Of a stretch of DNA of 64,000 nucleotides, positions 15,104-24,375 are shown piece after piece. The stretch's first letter is position 1. The number at the start of each line of letters is the position of its first letter. A program made the translations under genes and the position numbers. The stretch is from Pseudomonadota bacterium (lineage in GTDB: Bacteria; Pseudomonadota; Gammaproteobacteria; Burkholderiales; Thiobacillaceae): assembly GCA_021820845.1 (NCBI GenBank), contig JAKADC010000001.1:62001-126000 (forward strand), given 5' to 3'. Under the pieces are notes generated by a model. The model did no database searches. It saw only the letters and a program-made list of their open reading frames with translations, and was not told where the DNA came from.

Positions 15104-17275
15104 TCAGGCGTATCCCAGCTTCTGGCGGAACAGGTGCATCAGCTTGCCGAACGCCGAGTCGGTGAGCGATTTGCGCTCGACCAGTACGGCCTCGCCGCGG
15201 CGCAGCTTGTCGGCCAGCCGACGCGGGTCGATGGAAAAGCTGTTCATGCCGTCCTGGTCCGAGAACAGGTAGGTGCTCTTGACGCTGCTGACCCAGCCGA
15301 GGCGCGCCCAGCGGAAGGTGCCGTCGTCGTAGTGGAATTCCACCCAGTCGCCCTTGCTGAGACGGCGGGCGCGCTCGCTGAACTCGTCTTCCACCTCGGG
15401 AGCGGCCGGCGCGGCCTTGGCTTTGGCGTGCTTCGCGGCCGGAGCGTGGGCGTGCTGCACGCGTTCTGTCGCTTCTTCCGGCGCGATGTCGGGCAGCGGG
15501 ACCGGCTGCGCGTTGGGGCGCACCGCGTTGGCATGCAGGATGACCAGAGTGGCGAAGAAACGGTCGGAGACCTTCTGGGGCAGGTCTATTTGCGCGGTGC
15601 CTTCGCGCAGGCGCTTCAGCAGCCCGGGCAGGATTCGAACCAGCATCAGGCGGGCGTCCATGTCCGTCTTGGGCTGTACGCTCCAGATCAGCTCGCGCAT
15701 CGTTTCGACGTGGCTGTTGAAATGCGCGCCGTCCTCGCCCTCGTTGATGTAATCGAGCGTGAGCACCTGCGCCCAGTCGCGGCGCAGAAACTCGTGCACC
15801 GCGTCCGCCCCCGGCTGGTCTTTCAGCGCGCGGTTGATGAAATCGTCCACAATCAACGGCGCGAGTTCGGCGCGCTCGGACTGCTTGATCTGCGCGATAC
15901 CCGGCTGCAGGCTCGCGTCCAGCGTTTCGGCGAGCGTTTCTTCCAGCGTCGTGCCCATGGCCTCCAGCTCGGCAGCGGCGGTCTCGAAGACGGCGATGTC
16001 CTTTTCGAAGCTCTCCAGCACCCGACTCACCACGTGCGAGATCGCCTCGAGGCGCGCGTTGCCCGTCTCGTTGTCGGGCAGGTGGACGGCGAGCGTGGCG
16101 ATCGCGTCCAGCATGCGCCGCACCGGATGATTGGATTGCGAGAAGAAGTTCCGGTCCAGCATCGCGGCCTTGAGCACGGGGATCTGCAGCCGCGCGATCT
16201 GGGCCTTGAGGCGATCAGGGATCGAAGCCTCCTCGAACACCACGTCGAACAGCATCGCCACCGCGTCCACCAGTACCGCGTCGAGCGGGCTCGCGGACAG
16301 CATCACCGGGCTCTGTTGCAGCGCGCGCAACACGTTGCTGACCGTCGCGGCTTCGAGGAGCGGCAGCTCGAGGTGTCCGCCGCCGGGCAGCATCAGGGCG
16401 CCGGACTGGAACTGGCTGAGCGAATCGAGCAGGGTGTGGCCGCCCAGCGTCGGCGCGCCGTGGCCTGCGGCGGGACTGATCCCTTGGGCGAGCTGCTCGA
16501 ACAGGCGGAACATGTCGGCGCCCGCCTGGGCCTGAACGGCCGAAGCGGTGGCCGCCGGCGTTTGCGCCCGGGTTTTCGATCCGATCTTGAGGTCGGGCAG
16601 GACGCCGCGATCGATCAGGCGGCGATTGAGCGTCTGGTAGATCTGCGGGAGCTCGGTCGTCAGCACCAGGTCGAACTGGTTCAGCAGCACGATCCGCACG
16701 TCCTGATCCGCCTGCAGGCGGACCATGCCGTCGAGGATGGCATCGCACAGCACGCGCGGCCCGAGCGGGTTGTCGTTTTCGGAGAGGTCGCTGCGGCCCA
16801 GAAGATGTGCGATCCGGGCATCCAGCGCGACGAGTTCCTCGGCGCTGTTGTACCGCAGGCGCGAGGTGGCCTTGTCGACCGCGAGCGTGATTTCGAAATC
16901 GTGATCGTCGACCAGAGACAGTTCGAGCAGGCCGCCGTCCGCGGGTTTTTCACGGCCATGGGTGAAATCGCCGAAGGCCTGGCGGTACGCGTCCTTGCAG
17001 GCGCTCAGCAATTCATTGGCCTGGCGGTTGAGGATTCTCTGCGCGCTGTAGTAGGTGTTGCGCGTTTCCAGCAGCGGCGCGCGGTCGGCCATCGCGAGCA
17101 GGGTGTTTTCCATTGCTTCGGCCTGCCGGGTCAGCACGCGGGTCGCCCCCTCGATCAGCAGGTCGCGGCAGTCGTGCAGAACGGAAAGCGCTTCAGGGGA
17201 GATCTGCGTGCGGCGGGATCGCTCGAACTGGCTGAGGTTTACTACGACGGATTTGTCTGGCATCTCGCGCTCCAT
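15104..17275 (-). CDS. DUF1631 family protein
   Basis: 723 residues from the ATG at 17275, preceded by GAGG; a second in-frame ATG at 17263 is preceded by GGAG and is equally credible. The start reads MPDKSVVVNLSQFERSRRT after that second ATG. The protein is long, mostly alpha-helical and soluble, with repeated acidic and hydrophobic heptads, an Ala/Pro/Lys linker near residues 600-640, and a C-terminal module WVEFHYDDGTFRWARLGWVS followed by YLFSDQDGMNSFSID. That ending resembles PilZ-like or DUF1631-type closing strands. The function is unknown; the family is mostly found in beta- and gammaproteobacteria. Confidence 0.8.
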   Translation of the reverse strand: MEREMPDKSVVVNLSQFERSRRTQISPEALSVLHDCRDLLIEGATRVLTRQAEAMENTLLAMADRAPLLETRNTYYSAQRILNRQANELLSACKDAYRQAFGDFTHGREKPADGGLLELSLVDDHDFEITLAVDKATSRLRYNSAEELVALDARIAHLLGRSDLSENDNPLGPRVLCDAILDGMVRLQADQDVRIVLLNQFDLVLTTELPQIYQTLNRRLIDRGVLPDLKIGSKTRAQTPAATASAVQAQAGADMFRLFEQLAQGISPAAGHGAPTLGGHTLLDSLSQFQSGALMLPGGGHLELPLLEAATVSNVLRALQQSPVMLSASPLDAVLVDAVAMLFDVVFEEASIPDRLKAQIARLQIPVLKAAMLDRNFFSQSNHPVRRMLDAIATLAVHLPDNETGNARLEAISHVVSRVLESFEKDIAVFETAAAELEAMGTTLEETLAETLDASLQPGIAQIKQSERAELAPLIVDDFINRALKDQPGADAVHEFLRRDWAQVLTLDYINEGEDGAHFNSHVETMRELIWSVQPKTDMDARLMLVRILPGLLKRLREGTAQIDLPQKVSDRFFATLVILHANAVRPNAQPVPLPDIAPEEATERVQHAHAPAAKHAKAKAAPAAPEVEDEFSERARRLSKGDWVEFHYDDGTFRWARLGWVSSVKSTYLFSDQDGMNSFSIDPRRLADKLRRGEAVLVERKSLTDSAFGKLMHLFRQKLGYA

Positions 17276-17663
17276 GATGATTGCCTCGCGGTGGTGGCGG
17301 TTGTGCCGGGAGCAGGGCGGCGAATATACGGCCGGTGGTGACCCGCCTCGTGTGCGATTCGAGGCGATTGCCCTGTTCGGCGGTCGTCGATTGTGTCGAA
17401 AAGTCAACGCAAAACCGCATAGCCGCTCTATCGGACGAAGCCGGGCGAAACTTGAGCGCGTGGGGTGTGAAAAATTCTGGTCTGTCGGGCTTCCGGGCGC
17501 GTTTCGAGCCAGGCCGGGTTCTGGCGCGTTAGCAACTGCTCACCGGCGGGGATCCGGCATGGATTTTTGCCGGCGGAAGCGAAAAAGAATCCGGTGTTTT
17601 ACGTTGTCAGGCGGGAGACGACATCTCCGCAAAGTGGCGGGCGACCGCCCGGAGCGGCGTGAG
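17276..17663. other. Intergenic region between DUF1631 gene and tRNA-Gly
   Basis: No supported gene. Short open frames on both strands lack family resemblance and ribosome-binding sites. It should hold the DUF1631 promoter on the minus strand; a TATATT hexamer on that strand near 17325 is the best -10 but has no good -35. Two small GC hairpins lie near the tRNA end: a GCGG-AGA type stem at about 17611-17630 and CGGGC-GACC-GCCCG at 17638-17651. Either could mark the 3' end of the tRNA transcript, though neither has a T-run. Confidence 0.5.
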
Positions 17664-17737
17664 TGGAGCGGGCGAAGGGAATCGAACCCTCCTCATGAGC
17701 TTGGGAAGCTCAGGTAATGCCACTATACGACGCCCGC
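17664..17737 (-). tRNA. tRNA-Gly, anticodon CCC
   Basis: A 74-base cloverleaf including encoded CCA. The acceptor stem GCGGGCG pairs with CGCCCGC; the anticodon stem TGAGC/GCTCA holds the loop TTCCCAA, giving anticodon CCC for the GGG codon. The T-arm has the standard GGTTCGATTCC. It is divergent from thiS. Confidence 0.95.
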
Positions 17738-17776
17738 GCTGCGCCTGAGGCCCTTCGGGTCCTTGGGGCCTTCGGG

Positions 17777-17795
17777 GTAGAATCGCCAATTCTAC
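17777..17795. promoter_or_regulatory. Palindrome with TAGAAT -10-like hexamer on both strands
   Basis: GTAGAAT-CGCCA-ATTCTAC, a perfect 7-bp inverted repeat. It presents TAGAAT on the plus strand (17778-17783), facing thiS, and TAGAAT on the minus strand (17794-17789), facing tRNA-Gly. Predicted transcription starts would leave a leader of about 30 bases for thiS and 45 for the tRNA. The -35 regions are poor on both sides, so promoter function is inferred. No T-run follows, so a terminator is less likely. Confidence 0.45.
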
Positions 17796-17820
17796 TGAAT
17801 AGTCCTGCCGGATAGAAGTT

Positions 17821-18024
17821 GTGATTGAACTTGTCGTCAACGGCGAACCCCGTACTTTCAGCGCCCCGCTTACCGTTGCCCAGCTCGTCGAGTCGCTCGA
17901 CCTGACGGGCAAGCGCATTGCCGTCGAAAGGAACGGGGAGATCGTCCCGCGCAGCCGGCACGCCGACACCCGTCTCGCCGGGGGCGATCGCCTGGAAATC
18001 GTCGTCGCGGTCGGCGGCGGCTGA
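17821..18024 (+). CDS. thiS: Sulfur carrier protein ThiS
   Basis: 67 residues beginning at a GTG. It has the beta-grasp fold pattern [21 protein letters not shown] and the required Gly-Gly C-terminus (VAVGGG), which is adenylated and converted to thiocarboxylate. It donates sulfur to the thiazole ring in thiamine synthesis together with ThiG, whose gene follows by 32 bases. The final extra Gly makes three glycines in a row. No thiamine-pyrophosphate riboswitch is recognisable in the short leader. Confidence 0.95.
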   Translation: MIELVVNGEPRTFSAPLTVAQLVESLDLTGKRIAVERNGEIVPRSRHADTRLAGGDRLEIVVAVGGG

Positions 18025-18056
18025 TCCGGCTTCCCACCTTTCTAATTGCTGAATCT

Positions 18057-18845
18057 ATGAACCCTCTCGTCATCGCCGGACAATCCTATGCTTCCCGCCT
18101 GCTGGTCGGCACCGGCAAATACAAGGATTTCGAACAGACGCGTCTCGCCGTCGAGGCCTCGGGCGCGGAAATCGTCACGGTCGCGATCCGCCGCACCAAC
18201 ATCGGCCAGGACGCCAGCCAGCCCTCCCTGCTCGACGCGCTGCCGCCGTCGAAGTACACCTACCTGCCCAACACCGCCGGCTGCTATTCCGCGGACGACG
18301 CCATCCGTACCCTGCGCCTGGCGCGCGAACTGCTGGACGGGCATTCGCTGGTCAAGCTCGAGGTGCTGGGCGACGCCGAATCGCTTTATCCCAACGTCGC
18401 CGAAACGATCAAGGCCGCCGAGGTGCTGGTGAAGGACGGCTTCCAGGTGATGGTCTACACGTCGGACGACCCGATCGCCGCCAAGCAGCTCGAAGACATC
18501 GGCTGCGTCGCGGTGATGCCGCTGGCGAGCCTGATCGGCTCGGGCATGGGCATCCTCAATCCCTGGAACCTGCAAATCATCATCGATCGTCTTTCGGTGC
18601 CCGTGATCGTCGACGCCGGCGTCGGCACCGCGAGCGACGCCGCGATCGCGATGGAGCTCGGCTGCGACGCCGTGCTGATGAACACCGCGATCGCAGGCGC
18701 GGGCAATCCGGTGCTGATGGCCTCGGCGATGAAGAAGGCCGTCGAGGCCGGGCGCGAGGCCTTCCTCGCCGGCCGCATGCCGAAGAAGATCTACCGGGCC
18801 AGCCCGAGTTCGCCGACCAGCGGCCTCATCGCCGGAAGCAAATAG
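18057..18845 (+). CDS. thiG: Thiazole synthase ThiG
   Basis: 262 residues, a TIM-barrel enzyme that joins 1-deoxyxylulose 5-phosphate, dehydroglycine and ThiS-thiocarboxylate sulfur to make the thiamine thiazole. The Schiff-base lysine is K100 in LVKLEVLGD; the phosphate-binding part is [18 protein letters not shown]. Length is normal. It directly follows thiS and precedes trmB by 3 bases, so the three are likely one operon. Confidence 0.96.
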   Translation: MNPLVIAGQSYASRLLVGTGKYKDFEQTRLAVEASGAEIVTVAIRRTNIGQDASQPSLLDALPPSKYTYLPNTAGCYSADDAIRTLRLARELLDGHSLVKLEVLGDAESLYPNVAETIKAAEVLVKDGFQVMVYTSDDPIAAKQLEDIGCVAVMPLASLIGSGMGILNPWNLQIIIDRLSVPVIVDAGVGTASDAAIAMELGCDAVLMNTAIAGAGNPVLMASAMKKAVEAGREAFLAGRMPKKIYRASPSSPTSGLIAGSK

Positions 18846-18848
18846 CGC

Positions 18849-19538
18849 ATGGCAGGCGAAGCCGGCGCGCATCCGCGCATCCGCTCCTATGTCTTGCGCG
18901 CCGGCCGCGTCGGCTCCGGCCAGGCACGTGCGCTGGCGGAGATCGGGCCGCGATTCATGCTGCCGTACCGCGCTGACGTGCTCGATCTCGACGCCGCGTT
19001 CGGCCGCGCGCATCCGGCGCCGCGCATCCTCGAGATCGGGTTCGGCATGGGCGAGGGGCTGGCCGAGACGGCCGCCGCGCATCCGGACAACGACTATCTC
19101 GGCGTCGAGGTCCACACCCCCGGCGTCGGCGCGCTCCTGAAGCAGATCGGCGAGCGCGGCCTCGAAAACGTGCGCGTGATCCAGCACGATGCCGTCGAGG
19201 TGCTGACGCAGATGCTGGCGCCGGCGAGCCTTGCGGGCATCCATGTCTTCTTTCCCGACCCCTGGCACAAGAAGCGCCATCACAAGCGCCGCCTGATCCA
19301 GCCCGCGCTGGTGACGCTGCTCGCGAGCCGGCTCCAGCCAGGCGGTTATCTTCATCTCGCCACCGACTGGCAGGACTACGCCGAGCAGATGCTGGCGGTG
19401 CTCTCGGCCGAACCGCTGCTCGCCAATACCGCGTCGGACTACGCGCCGCGTCCCGAAAGCCGGCCGCTCACCAAATTCGAGCAGCGCGGCATCCGCCTGG
19501 GGCACGGCGTGTGGGACCTCGTGTTTCGCCGCACGTAG
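18849..19538 (+). CDS. trmB: tRNA (guanine-N7)-methyltransferase
   Basis: 229 residues with the class I SAM-binding motif [16 protein letters not shown] near residue 60, [11 protein letters not shown] near 80, and the TrmB signature [16 protein letters not shown] near residue 135. It methylates G46 of tRNA. Length and motifs are standard. The gene follows thiG at 3 bases, an arrangement frequent in betaproteobacteria. Confidence 0.96.
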   Translation: MAGEAGAHPRIRSYVLRAGRVGSGQARALAEIGPRFMLPYRADVLDLDAAFGRAHPAPRILEIGFGMGEGLAETAAAHPDNDYLGVEVHTPGVGALLKQIGERGLENVRVIQHDAVEVLTQMLAPASLAGIHVFFPDPWHKKRHHKRRLIQPALVTLLASRLQPGGYLHLATDWQDYAEQMLAVLSAEPLLANTASDYAPRPESRPLTKFEQRGIRLGHGVWDLVFRRT

Positions 19539-19571
19539 CGGTCTCTCGCGCCGTGCGGCTATGATGCCCGC

Positions 19572-20207
19572 ATGGACATTCTCGAACTCGCCAAGGCGGC
19601 GCTTGCGCTTTTCGCCATTGTCGACCCGGTCGGCGTCATCCCGATTTTTCTCCTCGCCACGCATAGCTACACGCTCGCGCAGAGCCGCGCCGCCGCGCGA
19701 ATCGCCGCATTGACCGTGCTGGGGGTGCTGACGCTGTTCACGTTTGCCGGCGAACCGCTCCTGGAATTTTTCGGCGTTCGTCTAGCGGCATTCTCGGTGG
19801 CCGGCGGCTTGTTGCTGTTGCTGCTGGCGCTGTCGATGGTGCAGGCGCATGTCAGCCCGCAACGGCAGACGAGCGACGAGGCCGCCGAGGCGGAGGAACG
19901 CGACGCGGTGGGCGTGGTTCCCCTGGGCATCCCGCTGCTCGCAGGGCCGGGCGCCATCACCCACGTGATCGTGGCGGCGTCGGCGGCCCGCGGCGCGGTC
20001 CTGCATCAGATCGCGCTCCTGATACCCGTGGCGCTGGTGGCCTTTTCCGTATGGCTGGCGTTCCGCGCCGCGCCCCTGATTTCGGGGCGCCTCGGGAAAA
20101 CCGGGATCCACGTCGTCACGCGCCTGATGGGCCTCATCATCGCCGCGATCTCGGTCGAGATGATCGCGGGCGGGCTGGGCAAGCTGTTCCCCGGGCTGCT
20201 CGGCTGA
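19572..20207 (+). CDS. MarC-family (UPF0056) inner-membrane protein
   Basis: 211 residues with about six membrane helices and the family motifs FAIVDPVGVIPIFL near residue 14 and GIPLLAGPGAIT near residue 117. The name derives from neighbourhood in Escherichia coli; no transport activity is established. No ribosome-binding site precedes the ATG. Instead a TATGAT hexamer at 19560-19565 ends six bases before it, which could mean a leaderless transcript, although no good -35 matches it. Confidence 0.88.
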   Translation: MDILELAKAALALFAIVDPVGVIPIFLLATHSYTLAQSRAAARIAALTVLGVLTLFTFAGEPLLEFFGVRLAAFSVAGGLLLLLLALSMVQAHVSPQRQTSDEAAEAEERDAVGVVPLGIPLLAGPGAITHVIVAASAARGAVLHQIALLIPVALVAFSVWLAFRAAPLISGRLGKTGIHVVTRLMGLIIAAISVEMIAGGLGKLFPGLLG

Positions 20208-20324
20208 CCGCGAGCCTCCATCGGGAAAGCGCGCCGCGGCAACTTGCGCGTCACTCAGGCGTCCTATCATGCATTGACGCGTGCGCGATCGACGCGCGCA
20301 CTCATTTCGATCAAGGAGCGAGGT

Positions 20325-21233
<909 letters not shown>

Positions 21234-21234
21234 C

Positions 21235-22725
21235 ATGAACCTTGCCAAGAACTCGAGTCCCGACGATCTTCCGTGCTCGTTCGTCATTTTCGGCGCGACC
21301 GGCAATCTCGCGTCGAACAAGCTGCTGCCCGCGCTGTATCACCTGGAGGCGGCCGCCCGGCTGGCCGAATCGCTCACCATCATCGCGTTCTCGCGGCGCG
21401 ACTGGACGATCGAAAACTGGCGCGACCACATGCGCGAAGTGCTGCGGGACAAGATCAAGGGCTCGCTCGACACGCCCGTGTTCCAGCGCTTCCTGGCCCG
21501 CTTCGCGTACCACAAGGGCGACCTCAACGATCGCGAGTCCTTCCGCTCGCTGGCGGACCGGTTGCCGCCGGAGTCGGCCTGCTCGAGCACCGTGTTCTAC
21601 CTCGCAATCAAACCCGCCGAATTCGGCGCGGTGATCCAGAATCTCGAAGCGGTGGGGCTCAACAAGCCGCGCGGGCTGAACCGGGTGGTGATCGAAAAGC
21701 CCTTCGGCGAGGACCTCGAATCGGCGCAGATGCTGAACCGCCTGCTGCACCAGTATTTCGACGAGGAACAGGTCTACCGCATCGACCATTTCCTGGGCAA
21801 GGAAACGGTGCAGAACCTGCTGGTTTTCCGGTTCGCCAACACGCTGATCGAGCCTCTGTGGAACCGCAATTTCATCGACCATGTGCAGATCACGGTGGCC
21901 GAGTCGATCGGCATCGAGCAGCGCGCCGACTACTACGACCGCGCGGGCGCACTGCGCGACATGCTGCAGAACCACCTGATGCAACTGCTCACGGTCGTGG
22001 CGATGGAGCCGCCGCCCGCGCTCGAAGCCGACGCGCTGCGCGACGAAAAGGTCAAGGTGCTGCGTTCGATCCGCCCCATCGCCAAGCGCGCGGTCCACGC
22101 CCACGCGGTGCGCGCGCAGTACGCACGCGGCAGCGTGGACGGGCAACTGGCGCAGGGCTATCAGCAGGAGAACGGCGTCGAGCCGAATTCGATCACCGAG
22201 ACCTTCGTCGCGGCCAAGTTCTACATCGACAACTGGCGCTGGCGCGGCGTGCCCTTTTATCTGCGCACCGGCAAGCGCATGGCACGACAGACGTCGGTGA
22301 TCGCGATCCGCTTCCGCCATCCGCCGCAGCAGTTGTTCCGCGAGACGCCGCTCGAGTCGATCGCGCCGAACTGGGTGCTGCTCTCCATCCAGCCCGAGGA
22401 GTCGATGCACATGGAAATCCACGTCAAGCAGCCCGGCCTCGATATGGACACGCGGGTGATGCAGATGAACGCGAGCTTCCTGAAGACCGACGAGCAGACG
22501 CTCGATGCCTACGAGACGCTGCTGCTCGACGTGATCGAGGGCGACCGCTCGCTGTTCATCAGGTTCGACGAGGTCGAATGGGCCTGGCAGGTGGTCGATC
22601 CCATCCTCAAGAACTGGACGGTCGAGCGCGAGTTCATCCCGACCTATCCCGCCGGCTCCTGGGGTCCGGCCGAGGCGAATAGGCTGTTCGACAGCGACGA
22701 CCAGACCTGGCGCAACGAGGTATGA
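21235..22725 (+). CDS. zwf: Glucose-6-phosphate 1-dehydrogenase
   Basis: 496 residues, full length. The cofactor site FGATGNLASNKLLPALY is near residue 20, the substrate-binding signature RIDHFLGKETVQN near residue 180. It oxidises glucose 6-phosphate to the lactone with NADP or NAD. One base separates it from gnd, and pgl overlaps its end, so all steps of the oxidative branch are co-expressed here. Confidence 0.97.
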   Translation: MNLAKNSSPDDLPCSFVIFGATGNLASNKLLPALYHLEAAARLAESLTIIAFSRRDWTIENWRDHMREVLRDKIKGSLDTPVFQRFLARFAYHKGDLNDRESFRSLADRLPPESACSSTVFYLAIKPAEFGAVIQNLEAVGLNKPRGLNRVVIEKPFGEDLESAQMLNRLLHQYFDEEQVYRIDHFLGKETVQNLLVFRFANTLIEPLWNRNFIDHVQITVAESIGIEQRADYYDRAGALRDMLQNHLMQLLTVVAMEPPPALEADALRDEKVKVLRSIRPIAKRAVHAHAVRAQYARGSVDGQLAQGYQQENGVEPNSITETFVAAKFYIDNWRWRGVPFYLRTGKRMARQTSVIAIRFRHPPQQLFRETPLESIAPNWVLLSIQPEESMHMEIHVKQPGLDMDTRVMQMNASFLKTDEQTLDAYETLLLDVIEGDRSLFIRFDEVEWAWQVVDPILKNWTVEREFIPTYPAGSWGPAEANRLFDSDDQTWRNEV

Positions 22726-23411
22726 GCCTGCCCGAATGGCGGGTGTTTGACGACGCCGACGGCCTGGTCGCCGCCCTGGCCGATGCGCTGTGCGGCGAGG
22801 CCGACGCCGCCATCGCCGCGCGCGGTGCGTTCCATCTGGTGCTGGCGGGCGGCAGCACGCCGCGCGCCCTGTATCGTGCGCTGGCCGAGCGGCAGGCTGG
22901 CGATGCGCACTGGTGGATATGGTACGGCGACGAGCGTTGCCTGCCCCCCGATCATCCCGAGCGCAACAGCGCAATGGCGGAAGCGGCCTGGCTCGCGGCG
23001 TCGCGCATCCCACCTGCCAACCGTCGTCCCGTCCCGGCCGAACGCGGCGCGCGCGAGGCGGCGCAGCTGTATGGCGAGCGGCTGAACGAGACGGGCGATT
23101 TCGATGTCGTGCTGCTCGGAATCGGCGAGGACGGCCACACGGCGAGCCTGTTCCCGGCGCACGACTGGGGCGTGGCCGACGACAGCCCGGATGCGCTCGC
23201 CGTGCTCGACGCGCCGAAGCCGCCGCCCGAGCGGGTGAGCCTGTCGGCCGCGCGACTGAGCCGCAGCCGGCAGGTGTGGTTCGTCGTCACCGGCTCGGGC
23301 AAGCGCGGGGCGATCGCGCGCTGGAAGCGCGGCGAACCCTTGCCTGTGTCCGCCGTGTGCGGCAGGGAGCAAACCGCGGTCTGGCTGGACTCGCAGGCCT
23401 GGCCGGCGTGA
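22722..23411 (+). CDS. pgl: 6-phosphogluconolactonase
   Basis: 229 residues with the NagB/Pgl motifs VLAGGSTPRALYRAL near residue 40, YGDERCLPPDHPERN near 68 and GIGEDGHTASLFP near 135. It hydrolyses 6-phosphogluconolactone. The start ATG overlaps the zwf stop (ATGA). Its stop codon is immediately back-to-back with that of the convergent rbgA, inside a 16-bp perfect palindrome. Confidence 0.95.
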   Translation: MSLPEWRVFDDADGLVAALADALCGEADAAIAARGAFHLVLAGGSTPRALYRALAERQAGDAHWWIWYGDERCLPPDHPERNSAMAEAAWLAASRIPPANRRPVPAERGAREAAQLYGERLNETGDFDVVLLGIGEDGHTASLFPAHDWGVADDSPDALAVLDAPKPPPERVSLSAARLSRSRQVWFVVTGSGKRGAIARWKRGEPLPVSAVCGREQTAVWLDSQAWPA

Positions 23412-23419
23412 TCACGCCG
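23404..23419. repeat. 16-bp perfect palindrome formed by two abutting stop codons
   Basis: CGGCGTGA-TCACGCCG. The pgl stop TGA occupies 23409-23411 and the rbgA stop 23412-23414 on the other strand. There is zero intergenic space. It lacks a loop and T-run, so it would make a poor terminator hairpin. Confidence 0.9.
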
Positions 23420-24326
23420 TTGCGTCGGGTTCGGCTGCGGGCGTTTTTTGGGGTTTGCTGGCCGCTTCCGCCAGCATCGCGCGGCGCGAGACGGGCGTTT
23501 CGAGGCTGATGCGGCCGAGCGTGCCGCTGCGGTAATCGGTCAGCAGGATCATCGCGGCTTTCTCCAGGTCCAGTTCGCCGCCTCGCCCTCTCAGGATGCA
23601 GCCGCGCTTCTTCGCCACAGCCTCGAGCACGCCGGTCGCGTCGAGCGCTTCCAGGGAAAAACCATAGCGCGCCTTGAGCAGGCCCGGATAGCGGTCGAGC
23701 AGGATACCTGCGAGAAACACCGCCACCTCCTCGTCGATCACCGCATTGCGGCCGATCGCGTGGCTCGCCGCCAGCATGAAGCCGTCGGCATCGTGCTCGA
23801 TCTTCGGCCAGGTCATCCCCGGCGTGTCGACCAGGATCAGGCGCGGCGAGAGGTTGATGCGCTGTTGCGACTTGGTCACCGCCGGCTCGTCGCCCACTGC
23901 GGCCACCTTGCGCTTGACCCAGGTATTCATCAGCGTCGACTTGCCGACGTTGGGGATGCCCATGATCATCAGCCGCAGCGGCTTGAAGGCGTCGTCGCGG
24001 TGCGGCGCGAGCTTCTGCGCGAGGCCAGCGAGTTTGGCCACGTCGCCGGGCTTCTTGGCCGAGATCGCCACCGCCATCACGCCGGGCTGCCTGTTGTAGT
24101 AGTCGAGCCAGGCTCGCGTCGCCTCGGGGTCCGCCAGGTCGACCTTGTTGAGGATCTTGAGGCAGGGCCGCTGGCGGAACTGCCGCAGCTCGTGGATCAT
24201 CGGGTTGCTACCCGCTTCCGGCAGGCGCGCGTCGAGCACTTCGACCACCACGTCGATCTGCGCCATCGTCTCCGCGGCCTTCCTGCGCGCGGTGGTCATG
24301 TGACCGGGGAACCACTGGATCGCCAT
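23412..24326 (-). CDS. rbgA: Ribosome biogenesis GTPase RbgA/YlqF
   Basis: 304 residues of the circularly permuted GTPase type: G4 motif NKVD at residues 60-63 comes before G1 GIPNVGKST at 123-131 and G3 DTPG at 167-170. The N-terminal PGHM (IQWFPGHMTTARRKA) is the YlqF signature. It acts in late 50S subunit assembly. The tail after residue 280 is Ala/Lys-rich. Its stop abuts the stop of pgl. Confidence 0.93.
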   Translation of the reverse strand: MAIQWFPGHMTTARRKAAETMAQIDVVVEVLDARLPEAGSNPMIHELRQFRQRPCLKILNKVDLADPEATRAWLDYYNRQPGVMAVAISAKKPGDVAKLAGLAQKLAPHRDDAFKPLRLMIMGIPNVGKSTLMNTWVKRKVAAVGDEPAVTKSQQRINLSPRLILVDTPGMTWPKIEHDADGFMLAASHAIGRNAVIDEEVAVFLAGILLDRYPGLLKARYGFSLEALDATGVLEAVAKKRGCILRGRGGELDLEKAAMILLTDYRSGTLGRISLETPVSRRAMLAEAASKPQKTPAAEPDATA

Positions 24327-24375
24327 GGGGGAGGGGTGTCGGCTAAAGGGGCGTGATTATCGCATCACGGCGAAA

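Noticed and set aside
17738..17820. Possible thiamine-pyrophosphate riboswitch before thiS
   Set aside because: The leader is too short, and the conserved CTGAGA and ACC-TGA-type boxes are absent; the only structure is a short palindrome.
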